A stretch of 64,000 nucleotides of DNA from positions 11,439,782 through 11,503,781 of the forward strand of contig CM041545.1 of the NCBI GenBank assembly GCA_023238725.1, in the 5' to 3' direction. Shown here one piece after another: positions 34,535 to 46,000 of the stretch (position 1 is its first letter; every line of letters starts with the position of its first letter). The DNA is from Scortum barcoo (lineage: Eukaryota > Chordata > Actinopteri > Centrarchiformes > Terapontidae). Position numbers and translations under genes: made by a program. The notes below the pieces were generated by a model that saw only the letters and a list, made by a program, of their open reading frames with translations, ran no database searches and was not told the DNA's origin.

Positions 34535-34571
34535 TTTCAGTGCATCCTTCAAAGTGAAGGATGCACTGAAA
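34535..34571. repeat. Perfect 17-bp inverted repeat with a 3-nt loop
   Basis: The left arm TTTCAGTGCATCCTTCA (34535-34551) and right arm TGAAGGATGCACTGAAA (34555-34571) are exact reverse complements around AAG. Such short-loop perfect palindromes can arise by template switching and can extrude as cruciforms. Confidence 0.95.
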
Positions 34572-35318
34572 ACGAAACATTTTATTATTTGGATATCACT
34601 GCTTATTACAAAATATGTCTTTACAGTGTTTCAATAATACAGAATTGGGCCATTTGGGAAAAAATAATCTTGTATATTATATCAATTTCAGCCCTTCTAA
34701 ACATTACCAAACTGTCAAGGGTATAGACTGTATGGGGTTCTTTTGACATTAGACCAGTACCTGGTGGGATAAATCCTGTTCCTCCATTTCACCCCTGCAC
34801 CATCCCCATGAAATGTCTTTGACCCAGTTTGCACTTTTGTTCTGCACAATATCCACGATGAGTAAAATGCTGTGGAGCCACAGTTTACTCTGCTACTTGC
34901 AGAATGTGCATTCAACACACAGTAATTAATTTGTTCTTTAACAATGTTTAGCAATGCACAAAGTAAAAGAGCTCATATTTATAATGTTTTGTGAGTTTTT
35001 TTTATGTTTTTCTTTGGTCGTACCTATGGTGATAAGCAATAATATAGTATAGTGTTTTTTGTACATAATAGGCTATGGTCCAGTTAGTTGGTTTTACCTC
35101 AATTATGGTCGTTTTGCTTTTCTGAATCTTTGCCTTCATCCAAATCTCGAATTTGTTTCTTTTTTCAGTTTCAGTTTCATCATTTTTAGTCAATATTTTC
35201 TTCAGTAGGCTGCGTCACACAAGTGCGCAGTGATTGTCGCCACAGACACACAGGTTTGTGTCACTGAAGACCTTCTAGATTATTACTTTAAAGGTAAAAC
35301 AAGTGCGATTTTCTTAAA
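34572..35318. other. Non-coding sequence
   Basis: Nothing was recognised. The last part may hold more LINE-derived sequence upstream of the identified fragment. Confidence 0.35.
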
Positions 35319-36020
35319 CGATGTATAGACTCCCTCTCAATCATGACTTTGACCCATTAGGAGTGTGTGGTACTGGTCCATTAACCAACAATAGCTTATT
35401 TCCTCCATCACTTTTGGACCCGGTATTTTCAGCAATGTTTGACAAGGGTATTAAACAATTAAAACATTTATATGTACGCTGTGTCTTTGAGAGTTTTGGT
35501 AACCTGTCCTCTAAGTATAACCTCCCTCCTACTCACTTGTGTCGCTATTGTCAAATTCGTGATTTTGTCTCCAAATGTTTCCCTAATTTCCCCTCTGTAC
35601 CTCCAGAACAACCTTGGGAAAATTTGCTCTCACGCAGTTCTTACCAGAGAGGTTTGATTTCTAACATGTACAACTTCATTTTTTTCTTTAAGCAGTCATT
35701 CTAGTACCAAAATCAAGGATGCATGGGAAAAGGAACCGGGAATCCAATTAAGTGAAAACCTCTGGCAGCATGCTATAGAGAGGATACGGTCTACCACCTC
35801 TTGTGCTCGTCTGGGACTTATTCAATTTAAGGTCCTACATAGGGTCCATTTCTCTAAATCCAGACTTTCTGGAATATATCCAGAAATGGAAGATGAATGT
35901 GATAAGTGCCATGGCTCTCCTTGTCACCTCAGCCATATGTTTTTTCATTGCCTGGCTCTAAATGAAGAGTGAATTGTATTTCTCATTGCCATTATCTCAT
36001 TACATTTCTCAATAAAAATG
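35319..36020 (+). pseudogene. L1/Tx1-like LINE ORF2 C-terminal fragment
   Basis: A frame of 127 codons (35321-35704) reads like the region after the reverse transcriptase of fish L1-type elements (DKGIKQLKHLY, SSKYNLPPTHLCRYCQIRDFV). After a one-base frameshift near the T-run at about 35680, the next frame continues with IKDAWEKE, then LIQFKVLHRVHFSKSRL and a CDKCHGSPCHLSHMFFHC motif, the zinc-finger-like end of these proteins (zf-RVT type). A stop follows soon after. The tail, with TTTCTCAATAAAAATGTG near 36005-36020, resembles an element 3' end. It is truncated at the 5' side and non-functional. Confidence 0.75.
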
Positions 36021-36084
36021 TGTGTGTGGTAGTGACCCTGCCCTCTGTGTGGATTTTCTTATTGTTCAGCTGTGTTCAGCTTGT

Positions 36085-36300
36085 TTCTGGGCATCAACCT
36101 TTGGGCAGTGGTGTGTATCCCCCAGCCAATAACGGCATACAGGGTGTGAGGTGCGGACTCAAAAAAACATAACAACCAGTTGCCAGATCGTAAGCACGAG
36201 GGACCACCAGCAGTGAATGCGCTTTGAGCCGGGAAGGGGCAGCTTCAGATGTTGCATCTTCCAACAGCGACCAACAAATCCTACTTGTTGTTCCTTTAAG
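36085..36300. repeat. Second copy of the 972-1147 repeat family, left-truncated
   Basis: Shares GGGACCACCAGCAGTG and TGCGCTTTGAG..GGGAA with 1093-1129. It ends AAATCCTACTTGTTGTTCC TTTAAG, equivalent to the right inverted terminus of the first copy. No matching left terminus was found before it; it abuts the LINE fragment. Confidence 0.55.
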
Positions 36301-38812
36301 AACCTCTGTTCTTAACTGTGAGAAATCAGTTTGGGAGAAATGATTTAGCATTAAATTGCGGTGCTTTCCATATAATCAAGATGTCTTGTCAATAAGGACT
36401 GTGCCAGTGATACATTGCAGTGTTTTGTTTGGTAGTGTTCTGAATAAAAAGCAGAGGCATTGGATTTTGGATTATGAGCAAGGTACTTGATTTTGCAGAT
36501 TTTTCTTTGGCTGGTATATACCAGTGGCTCAATATAAGGCAAACAGTAAAAAGTTGAGCTATTATGCTTGCTTTTATTACTGGTATAATCCTGTGTGTGG
36601 CTCTCATCCGTCCTTTTAACAGATTAAGACAGATTTAAAAGGCACCACATCGAGTTTTCATTGTAAACAAAGAAAGTTTTGATTACACTTGTTTCTCACC
36701 AAAACACATTTAGTTTCCCCTGAAGGCGTAATAAAACATGTCCAAAGCCTTTTCCTGAATATTTTAAAAGCCACATTGTTTACTCTTCCCCTCCTCTTTT
36801 ATTGGCGTATAGATGCCTTTTATGGCACATTACCAGCAAGAGATTACTGCAGAAATGGGGCTTTGCATCAACCCCTGTTCTTGTGACACACATGTGCACA
36901 TAATAGCAAAGCACACTGCAACCGGTAAAGGTGCAAGCTCATCAAAACATCACTGTACAGCATAACTGAAGGTCAAAAACTCCAGAATGCCTTTAGCAGA
37001 GCAAGAAAATTGAAAAAGGTTGTCAAAGCTAATATGGGCCAATACACCAGAGGGACAGTGCTTTTGTATCTTTCTTGACTCATGGATGTTAGTGATGCGT
37101 TTGCTCCACTTCAATTAAACTGAATGCTTACCAGGTAGAAAATATCTGGAGAAGCAGAGGATTGGTTTAGCTGACGTAACGGGTGGGGAGGGGGTATGAA
37201 TATAGCCTATATGGATGAAAATAGAGCTTGCCATGTGGATGAAACAAAGGCATCTTCTTCTATTTGTATCAAGCCAGGCCAGTGTTTTGTAGGACGCTCA
37301 GCTGAGCAGGAAAGCTCAGTCAGCAGGGTTCTCCTGGTGCTCCTCTCAGCCTCCTCGCCTTTCGTCTCTCCTGCCTACTAGACTGACACCTAAAGTGGCA
37401 CTAATTGGCATGGGCTCTGACAGCTATCCAGTGTGCCTGCGAAACTTTTAATGACACGCCTTACACCCAGCAGCATCCAGACTCCCTTCCCCGTTATGGG
37501 AAGCCTGTAAAAACATATTCAAGCTGTGCATGCTCACTGGCAGTATGTTCCCTGTTTCTTTCCCTTTCTTTTGCTCTTTTTTTCTCCCCCTTGCACAAAT
37601 GCAGACACACCAGCCTACACTAACACACACTCGCTAATGTAATGATACCCACAGAAGCACAGATGGGTGCTGTCTGGCAGGGATGACTCATGGACCTAAT
37701 CTTTTTTTTTTCCTAACTTCTGGACTGAAAATGAATTCTGCATGTTTTAAAGGGGGCTAAAATATAGCACATGCTTATGAAATGCAATAAAAGCATTATT
37801 TTGTGCACATGCAATATAATCTGTATTATGCCCTTTTCTTTTGTGAATGGAAAATAACACCCACCTACTCTGTCTTTATATTCCTTTTAAAGCCCTAATC
37901 CATATTTTAAGGTTCCTTTCTTGGAACGATTTGTGCACAGTCGAGGACAGTACCTCATTTATCTTTTGGAATATTGTATTTAAAAGAAGCTCCTCTGCAA
38001 ATTCAGATCACATTCATCGTTAATCATGTGCGGGCTTCCTTAGGCATGCATGTAAATACAGGCACATTAGGATACAAACAAGGATGCACAGATGCATACA
38101 AATACATACTCTACAAGCACATGTAAGTGAAAATACAGAGACAGCAAATATGAAAAGAGACACACTTGGCCTAATTATTTCTCGCTCTTTCCTCCTCTGT
38201 CAGTTTCTTCCTCTAATACTCCCGTCGCCTTTAATCTAGCTTTCATACTCCCACATTCTCAATATCACCCTCAAAGTGTTAGCACTCTGCAGCACTCTCA
38301 CAGTGTCAGTCACTTAAGCCTCTCACACTCTACCACTCACACTCCTCTCTCCTTCGTCTGACACTCAGACAGTGGAGCAGAAAGCAAAGTTTTGGGCCAC
38401 AGATTAAATCCAGTCAGCAAAAGGCTAAGGATGTTATCTCAAACATTTCCTATTGCCTTCACTCCCCGCAGACAACAGCAAGAAGAGCTGTCTGGCACAC
38501 GCTGTAGCATTTCTCCACACTGGGGCCGACTTTCTATTTACTTATGCTCTGCTATACATGAGGGTACATATCATTTCAGCTCATGAGGTGGGGATTGTTG
38601 CGGAGAGAGGCAGCCAGGAATAACCACTGCGGGGGAAAATAGAGCAGAGAGAGAAGGAGCAATAACACAAGGGGGAGAGGAGAGATGAAGACAGAGGAGA
38701 AAGAAGAGGTCTTCAATCCACCACAGGTGCTTAAATTACCTCCTACCTCTCACAGCTGGCCTTGGTTCAGTCTGCAGCAAATAAGAGCAGCTGGAAATTG
38801 TGAGGTAACACC
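36301..38812. other. Gene-poor sequence
   Basis: No exon was recognised. Short pyrimidine-rich runs lie near 37555-37590 and T-runs near 37700. Confidence 0.4.
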
Positions 38813-38875
38813 ATCTCTCTCTCACTCTCTCTCGCTCTCGCTCGCTCGCTCTCTCGCTCTCTCTCTCTCTCTCTG
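38813..38875. repeat. (CT)n microsatellite with CTCG interruptions
   Basis: About 60 bp of CT units with several CTCGCTCG interruptions. Confidence 0.9.
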
Positions 38876-39044
38876 GTCTTTACATTAGGCCTGCTCTGTG
38901 CCATTACTAACAACCTGAAGACGCGAATGGAAGATAAAAAGCTGTCTCAGCAGGGTCACCTTGTGGCCGCTTTGTGTCAGCTGGTGGTAAACAAGGCATG
39001 TTACTGTATGTGAAGAGTCCAGCCAGCAATTACAGGTTGGAAGT

Positions 39045-39310
39045 GGTGGAAGAAGTATTCAGCTCTTTTAGTGAAAGTAACAGCATCAAAATACTCTATT
39101 TCATCCCGCATTTTAAAGTCTTATTTAAATAAATATTATCATCAAAATGTAATCTATGTAAACTGAAGTGTGTTCATGCAGAAAAGGTCCAATATTGTTA
39201 TATTACTGGATTATTATTACTGATGCATCAACATGTCAGCACATTTTAATGTTGCACCTTGTGGAGGTCGAGTACAAGTACAGGCTGAAAGTAAAAGTTT
39301 GCCTATTTGG
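39045..39310 (+). repeat. Dispersed repeat, 'GTGGTGGAAGAAGTATTCAG' family
   Basis: Begins AGTGGTGGAAGAAGTATTCAG, then AAAGTAACAGCATCAAAATAC, ATTATCATCAAAATGTAATC and TACAAGTACAGGCTGAAAG. I recall this as a very frequent fish repeat. The copy is diverged. Confidence 0.65.
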
Positions 39311-39359
39311 GGGTATTACTGATAGGCTGACACCAAACTGAGTTATAGATTGGCCAGAC

Positions 39360-39560
39360 TTTAAAGGATAAGTTTGGCATAAAGTTACTCTGTGCTTTTC
39401 TAGTTGTCAACAAATCCCATGAAAAAAACAAACTCACAATGCTAGTGTGTTTCTCGGTACTTTCCAACTTCTCTGCTCTGCCTGTATACCATACCTAAAC
39501 CTGTTTGTTCCCACTTGAGACATAAAACAAGTAAAACCTAAATCTAATTTAAAAAATAGG
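39360..39560 (+). repeat. Dispersed repeat, 'AAAGGATAAGTTTGGCATAAAG' family
   Basis: Contains AAAGGATAAGTTTGGCATAA, GTTGTCAACAAATCCCATG and GTTTCTCGGTACTTTCC in the order of another common fish repeat. It lies close to the previous repeat but is distinct from it. Confidence 0.55.
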
Positions 39561-42500
39561 CTCAGTAACGTCCTAAAACAGCTAGGCACTGAAGTTTTTA
39601 GCAAACAGGAGTAAATAGTCTAATTGATTGGGTCTACTTTTATCTGTGGATTAATATGCCCCACTGAATTCACTGTAAAAATTAAAAGTAAGTCTTACAG
39701 AAACTCAATTATTTAGTTCAAAGTCAGCTCATGTGCCGTGGAAACGTAAAACTATCTGATTGAATTTCACTGAGCTTGAGAAAACAAGTTCGGTGATAAG
39801 AACATTAAATCATTAAATTTAATTGAATCTGCAACTGTTTAGTTATGCTCATTACAGTCAGATCTGCTTTTACATTTCTGCCTTTTCTCAATTTGAAGTG
39901 TCTGTTCTTTCTTCGACACAGGGAACTCACAGTTATTTGTATAGAGACGACAAGTTTCCATCAATGATATTTCTTCACACTTTGAAAAAGAGGGGTCTTC
40001 CGGGGAGATTAAACCCCTAAACAATGCATGCTGGGAAGGCTGCTAATATGCTAATCATGTTTCTTTAGAAAACACAATTTGATGAGATCAGTCAACTTTC
40101 AGCAGTGCATTCATTCACTCGTCATGTCGAGCCTTGAAGTTTGAAGAACTGAAGATGTTTATAAGTTATGAAATTGCCTGAAACTGAAAACAAGAAACTC
40201 TGAGCCAAATTAACTTGAAATAAATGAAGCCAATATATTTACAGCGGCAGGACGATGTATGAACTGACTTCAAATAAACTGCAGTGTAATTCATCGTAAT
40301 GAAGGAACACGCCAGCCAGTGCAACAGTGTGGCTCATCGTGTGAACTGTGACGTACAGTATCAGGCTTTGGCTACACAGTCAGTTTGTTCAGACAATAGA
40401 AATAATTAGAGACAATTAGAAGAATACTACAGAATATCAGCAGCCTGTGGGCCTCTGTAATGTGGCAGTTCAGCCTTTGTCAAGCTTACGCCTGTTTTAC
40501 ATAACTTGTGTCAAAGGAGCACATGCTGTGTGTATGTTAACGTTATCAATTGCTTGTTTAGCGTCTATACAGGTTGTTTAAATTGACAGCAATCCACATT
40601 GCGGCGAATACAATGTAGTGCATGTTTCAATCTTTGCCTCTTAAACAGCACATGGTCTTATTATTGAGGTGTATTTTGTGTGTTGTTGAAGGCTTTTTTG
40701 AAATATCCCATATAGTATCATTGATGCTGTAATCCATGAATGCCCATGACGTAAACAGATTATGGATATGCTGTACGTGGACATGCTTCAACATGTGCAC
40801 AGCCACTCTGTCCAGTTCGGCATATCATGATGAGGAGGGAGAGGCAGAGGCTCACAGAAATCGGCAGCTCTCCAGAAGTCTTGTTTGTGTCTCAGCCCAT
40901 ACCTCAGATTTCAGCATCTCTGTGACTTTCTAAATCTGCCGTCTCTGTTTTTAGCTCCTTCAGCAAGGGCAAAAAATATTGATTGTCGTGGGGTTCTTGG
41001 ACAGGAGGACTTGGACATTTAATTCATAAAGTATCCCGATAAATCCGTCTCTGACTTTGCTGTTGCAGTCACTTAATGTATCTTCATAAGCTAAAATGTA
41101 GAAGTTTTAAGCCAACACCTTAACCGTTATCTGTGTAGAATCTGTTAGTGTTTGTATGTCCATAAATTAAAGGGGTCTGGGGACATGGAGACCTTCATCC
41201 TCATGGCCAACGGTGATGCCCACAACCCTGGACTGAGATCAAACGCTTTCTGGATGCAGACTGTTGGAAACAGGGCCGCCACCAAAACAACATGCTCACG
41301 TGTCTGCAAACACACAAGCATGATGTGGGGATACTGTGCAAATACACACATGTAACACACTCTCTCTCTCTCTGATGAAAGTGAATTTTATCTCACAAGA
41401 TCCTTCTAAGATATTCACTGAGCTGTCAAATGGTCCTATTCGGCTGAGCGAGCTGTGTGCACATTATGCACACCTACACACACACAAGCCCATATTGCGT
41501 GTTTGTATGTATTTGGGAATGACTTGATTCTGGCAAGCTAAGGCCATGTTTCCACCGTCTGCAACCAGTAAGCGTTTGATCTGCCTCCAAAGTTCCAGCT
41601 GGCTTTGAGGATGGAGGTCTCCCTCTTCTTGGCCAACCTTTAAAGCCACATGCTCGGTAATTAACATAAAGCACCTTCTACATCGCGTCACTTTAAACGT
41701 GGGAAAAATGAAAATAAAAAATAAAATGTGTGAAACTGGGACCAGCATCAATATGAGCATCATCATTTCAGCGTGTTCTCGTTTTTCAAGCAAAAAAAAG
41801 TGTGTTAACAACAGTGACCTTAATGGTAAACCTGTGGGTTATAACAGACGTACGGTTCTTCAGCTGTGGTTATTTTGCTGCGTCCCTGTGTACCGTGTCA
41901 TTATGGCGGGATCAGAATTGTATTTTGTGCTCGAGATGGAACGTAATGTGTTTATCTGAGATCGATCGTGAGGCGAGGTTTAATATGCGGTCCCTAGAGT
42001 TGGGGGTGCAGTAATACCACTGGAGGGAAATGAAAATACTGACTCTTTTTTTTTTTTTTTAGGGACGATCGGGGGGGAGAAAAGGAGAGCTTGAGCCTAG
42101 AGAAGGAGAGGGGATGGATGCAGAGGTGCAAAGTTTAAAAGATTGCTATGGGAATAATGGCTAATGGTGGCTATTAAAGAGGTGAGGAAGACATAATGTG
42201 CAAGTGTCCCACGCTACTTTATATTCCCCAGCATATTTCTTCTTCTTAAGGTTGACTTGTGGCTCAGGTTTTTGCACTGTCACCTCAAAACAAAAGCAGT
42301 CTGATCCCTCTCTTAAGTGTGATTAGGATTTTCTGTCTTGTAGAGACAGACAGATGTGTTTGGTTATCTGTTCACTGTGATCCTCAGTGAATTAAAAAGA
42401 GACTAACTTCAAAGCTGCACTAATCAACATTAACAAAAATGAAAGAGGCGCTCATAAAGACTACTCCACAGAGACTTATCATGCGACTCTGCACAACATA

Positions 42501-42689
42501 GCATTTTTCATCTTTCAACTCACTGTTTTTCTTGCTTTTCTCGTTTACAGCCCACAACTGTTTGGTTCACTCTAACTGCTCTAATCAACCTTGTTTCCTT
42601 TCATATTAAGCAGGTTTTTTTTCTTTGTTTGTTTTTTGCAAAAAGCTCTAACAAACCCAGCGTACAGTGTGGTGTGTATCTGCCCACTA
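39561..42689. other. Gene-poor sequence
   Basis: No exon was supported. A frame at 41152-41355 is fairly GC-rich but has no recognisable family or splice context. A T-run (42047-42060) and short CT and CA runs occur. Confidence 0.4.
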
Positions 42690-42900
42690 CCAAATGACAA
42701 ATTCAACAACTACTGAGTTAACATTGTGCAGCATTTGGCAACTAAAGAGCCCAGTAATTCCCTCAGGATTTGGTGGAGACCAAAAACAGAGATAAAAAGA
42801 GGATGAATCTTGAACTTAGATTCATCGGGTGTGCAGGAACATGACGTGAAGTTAATGTGAATGCTGATCAGTGTCTGGCCACCATTTTGCCTTTTCAACG
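42690..42900 (-). repeat. Dispersed repeat copy, family A, reverse orientation
   Basis: On the minus strand it carries CTGTTTTTGGTCTCCACCA and GGGCTCTTTAGTTGCCAAATG, matching 10980-11060. The minus-strand frame 42710-42898 resembles the frame in that copy only because the DNA is shared. Confidence 0.6.
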
Positions 42901-43065
42901 TTATAACGTGACGCTGAATACCAGTGTTGTTTTAGAAGCTTGTTGTGCTGCGGTTAAACTTATAGCTTGAGGGGGCAGTTTAATTTATTGTTAAATATGC
43001 TTGGTGTATGTGCTTCTTTGCCGAAACGATCAATACCACTCTCATGTCTAGCCATCTGAGGGCAG
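42901..43065. repeat. Family D fragment and adjoining repeat-like sequence
   Basis: GATCAATACCACTCTCATGTCT near 43028-43049 matches family D (30780, 51190 and 58735). The preceding section lacks a clear family. Confidence 0.45.
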
Positions 43066-46000
43066 CGAGAGAGAGAAGACTGATGAGCTTGGGAGACGAA
43101 GGCATATCAAACAAGGACTGTTAGATGTCACTTCCATCTGGAGGTGCCAGTCTGTCAGCGTTCATTTGTCCTCAGTAGACCCTGCCATACCAGCAGACCA
43201 CCTGCTGGCCAACAAGACAACTCATGTTTAGAGGAGACGCAGAGCACAGCCGGGGAGGCAGCCGCCAACTCTGCGCCTTTGAAAATCTATTCAAATTTTG
43301 TGTCACTGAAGTGGGGAAGTATCTACATGTACGATGAAGGAGCAGACAGTACTTAGCATTCATTCTAAATGAAACAGAGGAAAACAACTCCTTTTTGTCC
43401 ACAGCACTGAAGCACAAATAAAAAAACACATACTGTGGTGGATCAATGATCCAGTCATCAACGCTGTTGGACAGTAATGCATCCCATACATTGTTAGGAT
43501 TATGTTTTTCAGTAATGAGTAGTGTGAATGTTACATTATAGTTTCAGTGTTTTTATCTGGCTTGGCACGGGTACGTTGATATTCATTTTTGTTAAGTTGG
43601 AGGGTGTGCGAAGCACACAGCTGAGGTCGGGACTTTACGGAGAGAGAGGCGTGTGCAGTCACTGAGGCTAAGCTAGCTGCTGCTGGATGATCAGTAAATC
43701 CCTCTAAATTGCAGGGCTGCCTGCTTGATAAACCACAATGTCTTGTTTCCTATTTCTACACATGTTCCATTTAAAGAGGTGACAAAGAAGCGGCATGGAG
43801 GATTTTGGAGTTATCTCAAAGTGCATTTTTAATGGAACTGGGCCAAGTGATGCAAATTTAGTAACGGCTCGCTTTATCGTCTCCGCTTTACCTGCTGTTT
43901 GTCATCGCTGTCACCGGAGACTTTCAGATTGACTTTTCAGGCGGCCTCAGGATTTATGAACACACAGACACAGAAGGTGTGTGGAGTGCTGCTGCTTGCG
44001 TGACCCTGACACACACACACACACAAAAACACAAAGCTACAATTGGTTATTGAGCTCCTCTGGATCATTATCCCAATAAGAAGAGCTGCTAATGAAAAGA
44101 GTGCATATGTTCACGAGCCCTTGCTCATGCTGGGTGAGTGTGTAGGCATGCATTCACAAACACATCGTTTTCTCAGCAGCGTCTAATCACATTTCATATT
44201 TAATCACACGGCAAACTACTTTGATTAGAAAATTGGCTGTTTTGACACCGAGTGAGCAAGAGAGATCTGCTGACGTAAGAGGAATGTATTCCCCCTAATG
44301 CAATTTGCTGCCTTATTTCTCCCTTTTTTCCCCCTTATTTCTCATGTGCATTGTTTCTTGTGTGAGCTTTGGGCAAGAAGTGCATCAACCCTCACGATGT
44401 TCACGCTGCCTTCTCCACACTGCGGTATTTATATCCACCCAGAGAAGCTTTCCTTTGTGGCCTGGGAATCAAATCTGCACATGCAACATTGTGTTTCTCT
44501 TCTAGTGGGAGCTCAGACCTGCCAAACGGCCCTTGTGTGTCTTCAAAGGGGGTTGGTTGGCCGGTGGGAAAGGCACTGAAACACAGGAAAACGTGCTACC
44601 CCACCCTCCTCTCCTTTTGTGTGCTGGCAGGGTCCATTAGTAAATGAGCAGTTGACCATTAGTTTCCTCTGAATGGAAAATAATGGTTCTTCCTGGAATC
44701 TAACCAACAATTTGACCAATTTCGGCCAGTGCTTCACACTCCATTTACAGACTGTTTTCTCCTTTGCTTTTCTTTCTTTTCTTTTTGCCTTGCTCATGAA
44801 ATCAACCACAGTACAGTCATAGCAAAGATTAAATGAGTTTCTTTCATGTTTGATAATTCACACAAGTACTGAACCTCTTCAACTTGCCTATTTTTTTTTA
44901 CAAGCGATGCCATCAGGCCACAAACTACTTTTTTACTTCTGTATTTTGCTTTTGTACCGCTTTGATGCGCAGCTTTGATGCATTTGTGTTTGGTTCAAAT
45001 CCTCTTTGGTCCTCTAACATCGTCTTTGTGTATTACATCTCTTTTGTCATCTCTCTTTTCCCGCTCTCTCTCTCTCTCTCTCAGTTTCTCCTGCTCTCTT
45101 TTCCCAGCTTTGACGCCATCTGTAAACATCCCGAGCCCTGATTGAAAACGCGCAACGAGGGGAGTAACAGTTCATGCATAACGAAGCAACAAAGATGAAT
45201 GTGAGACATAGCCTTTCATAATGAACTTATAAATCAGCCGCTGCCTCTCAACCATATTTAAATCTATTGCCCTTGTCATTTTACGCATCTTGTTGTTGTT
45301 TTACAATTTCCCCCCATGTGCTCTGTTGTCATGCAGGTTTTTTAAAATCATTTCCGTGTCAGCGTTACATTTTAATTTTGCTCCATTTGTTTCCTTGCTT
45401 GTTAGTTAATTCCTTTAACTTATTTTGCAGACGGATGTCTCGCCCACACAGATTACAGATTTATCTCGTCTCGCTGCAAAAATGGTCCAAACCCAAACCA
45501 ATAAAACAACCCAAAGAGTGTGTCTGGTCAGAGTTGCTGCAACATAATTTGGGCGCCTATTGACAGACTCAGGCAGGTGTTTTTTTTTCTCCACCTCTTG
45601 CCGGCAGCACGCTTTTGAAAGGTTATTATAGTTGTTCTCTGATCGATGCAGAGAGAGCCGTGGGCAATGCAATGATCCAGCTGTATCTCTTCACACCCCC
45701 TGATCTGGCTTTCTCCTCCCCCCCCTGACTGCACCCTCTCCCGCAGGAGGACTGAATGTTGGACGGGTCAGGAGGTTAAGAAGGCTGTTATCCATAAATC
45801 TATAGTGGATTTTTAAAGTCAAGGGACGCTGTTATGATATAAGCAAGGGACGTAATCAACGTAAATCCTGGGCTCAGGAGAGGAGTGTGCATGTGCGATT
45901 GTAGTTTCCTTTATTCTTATTGGTCCAAAAAAAAAAGCTGATCTGGCAAAACCTGTTGACAGCAAAACCTCAATAGGCTGTAAATCCTATGCATCACATT

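Noticed and set aside
41152..41360. GC-richer open segment on both strands near 41.2 kb
   Set aside because: No recognisable domain or splice sites; could be an old pseudogene fragment, but nothing supports it.
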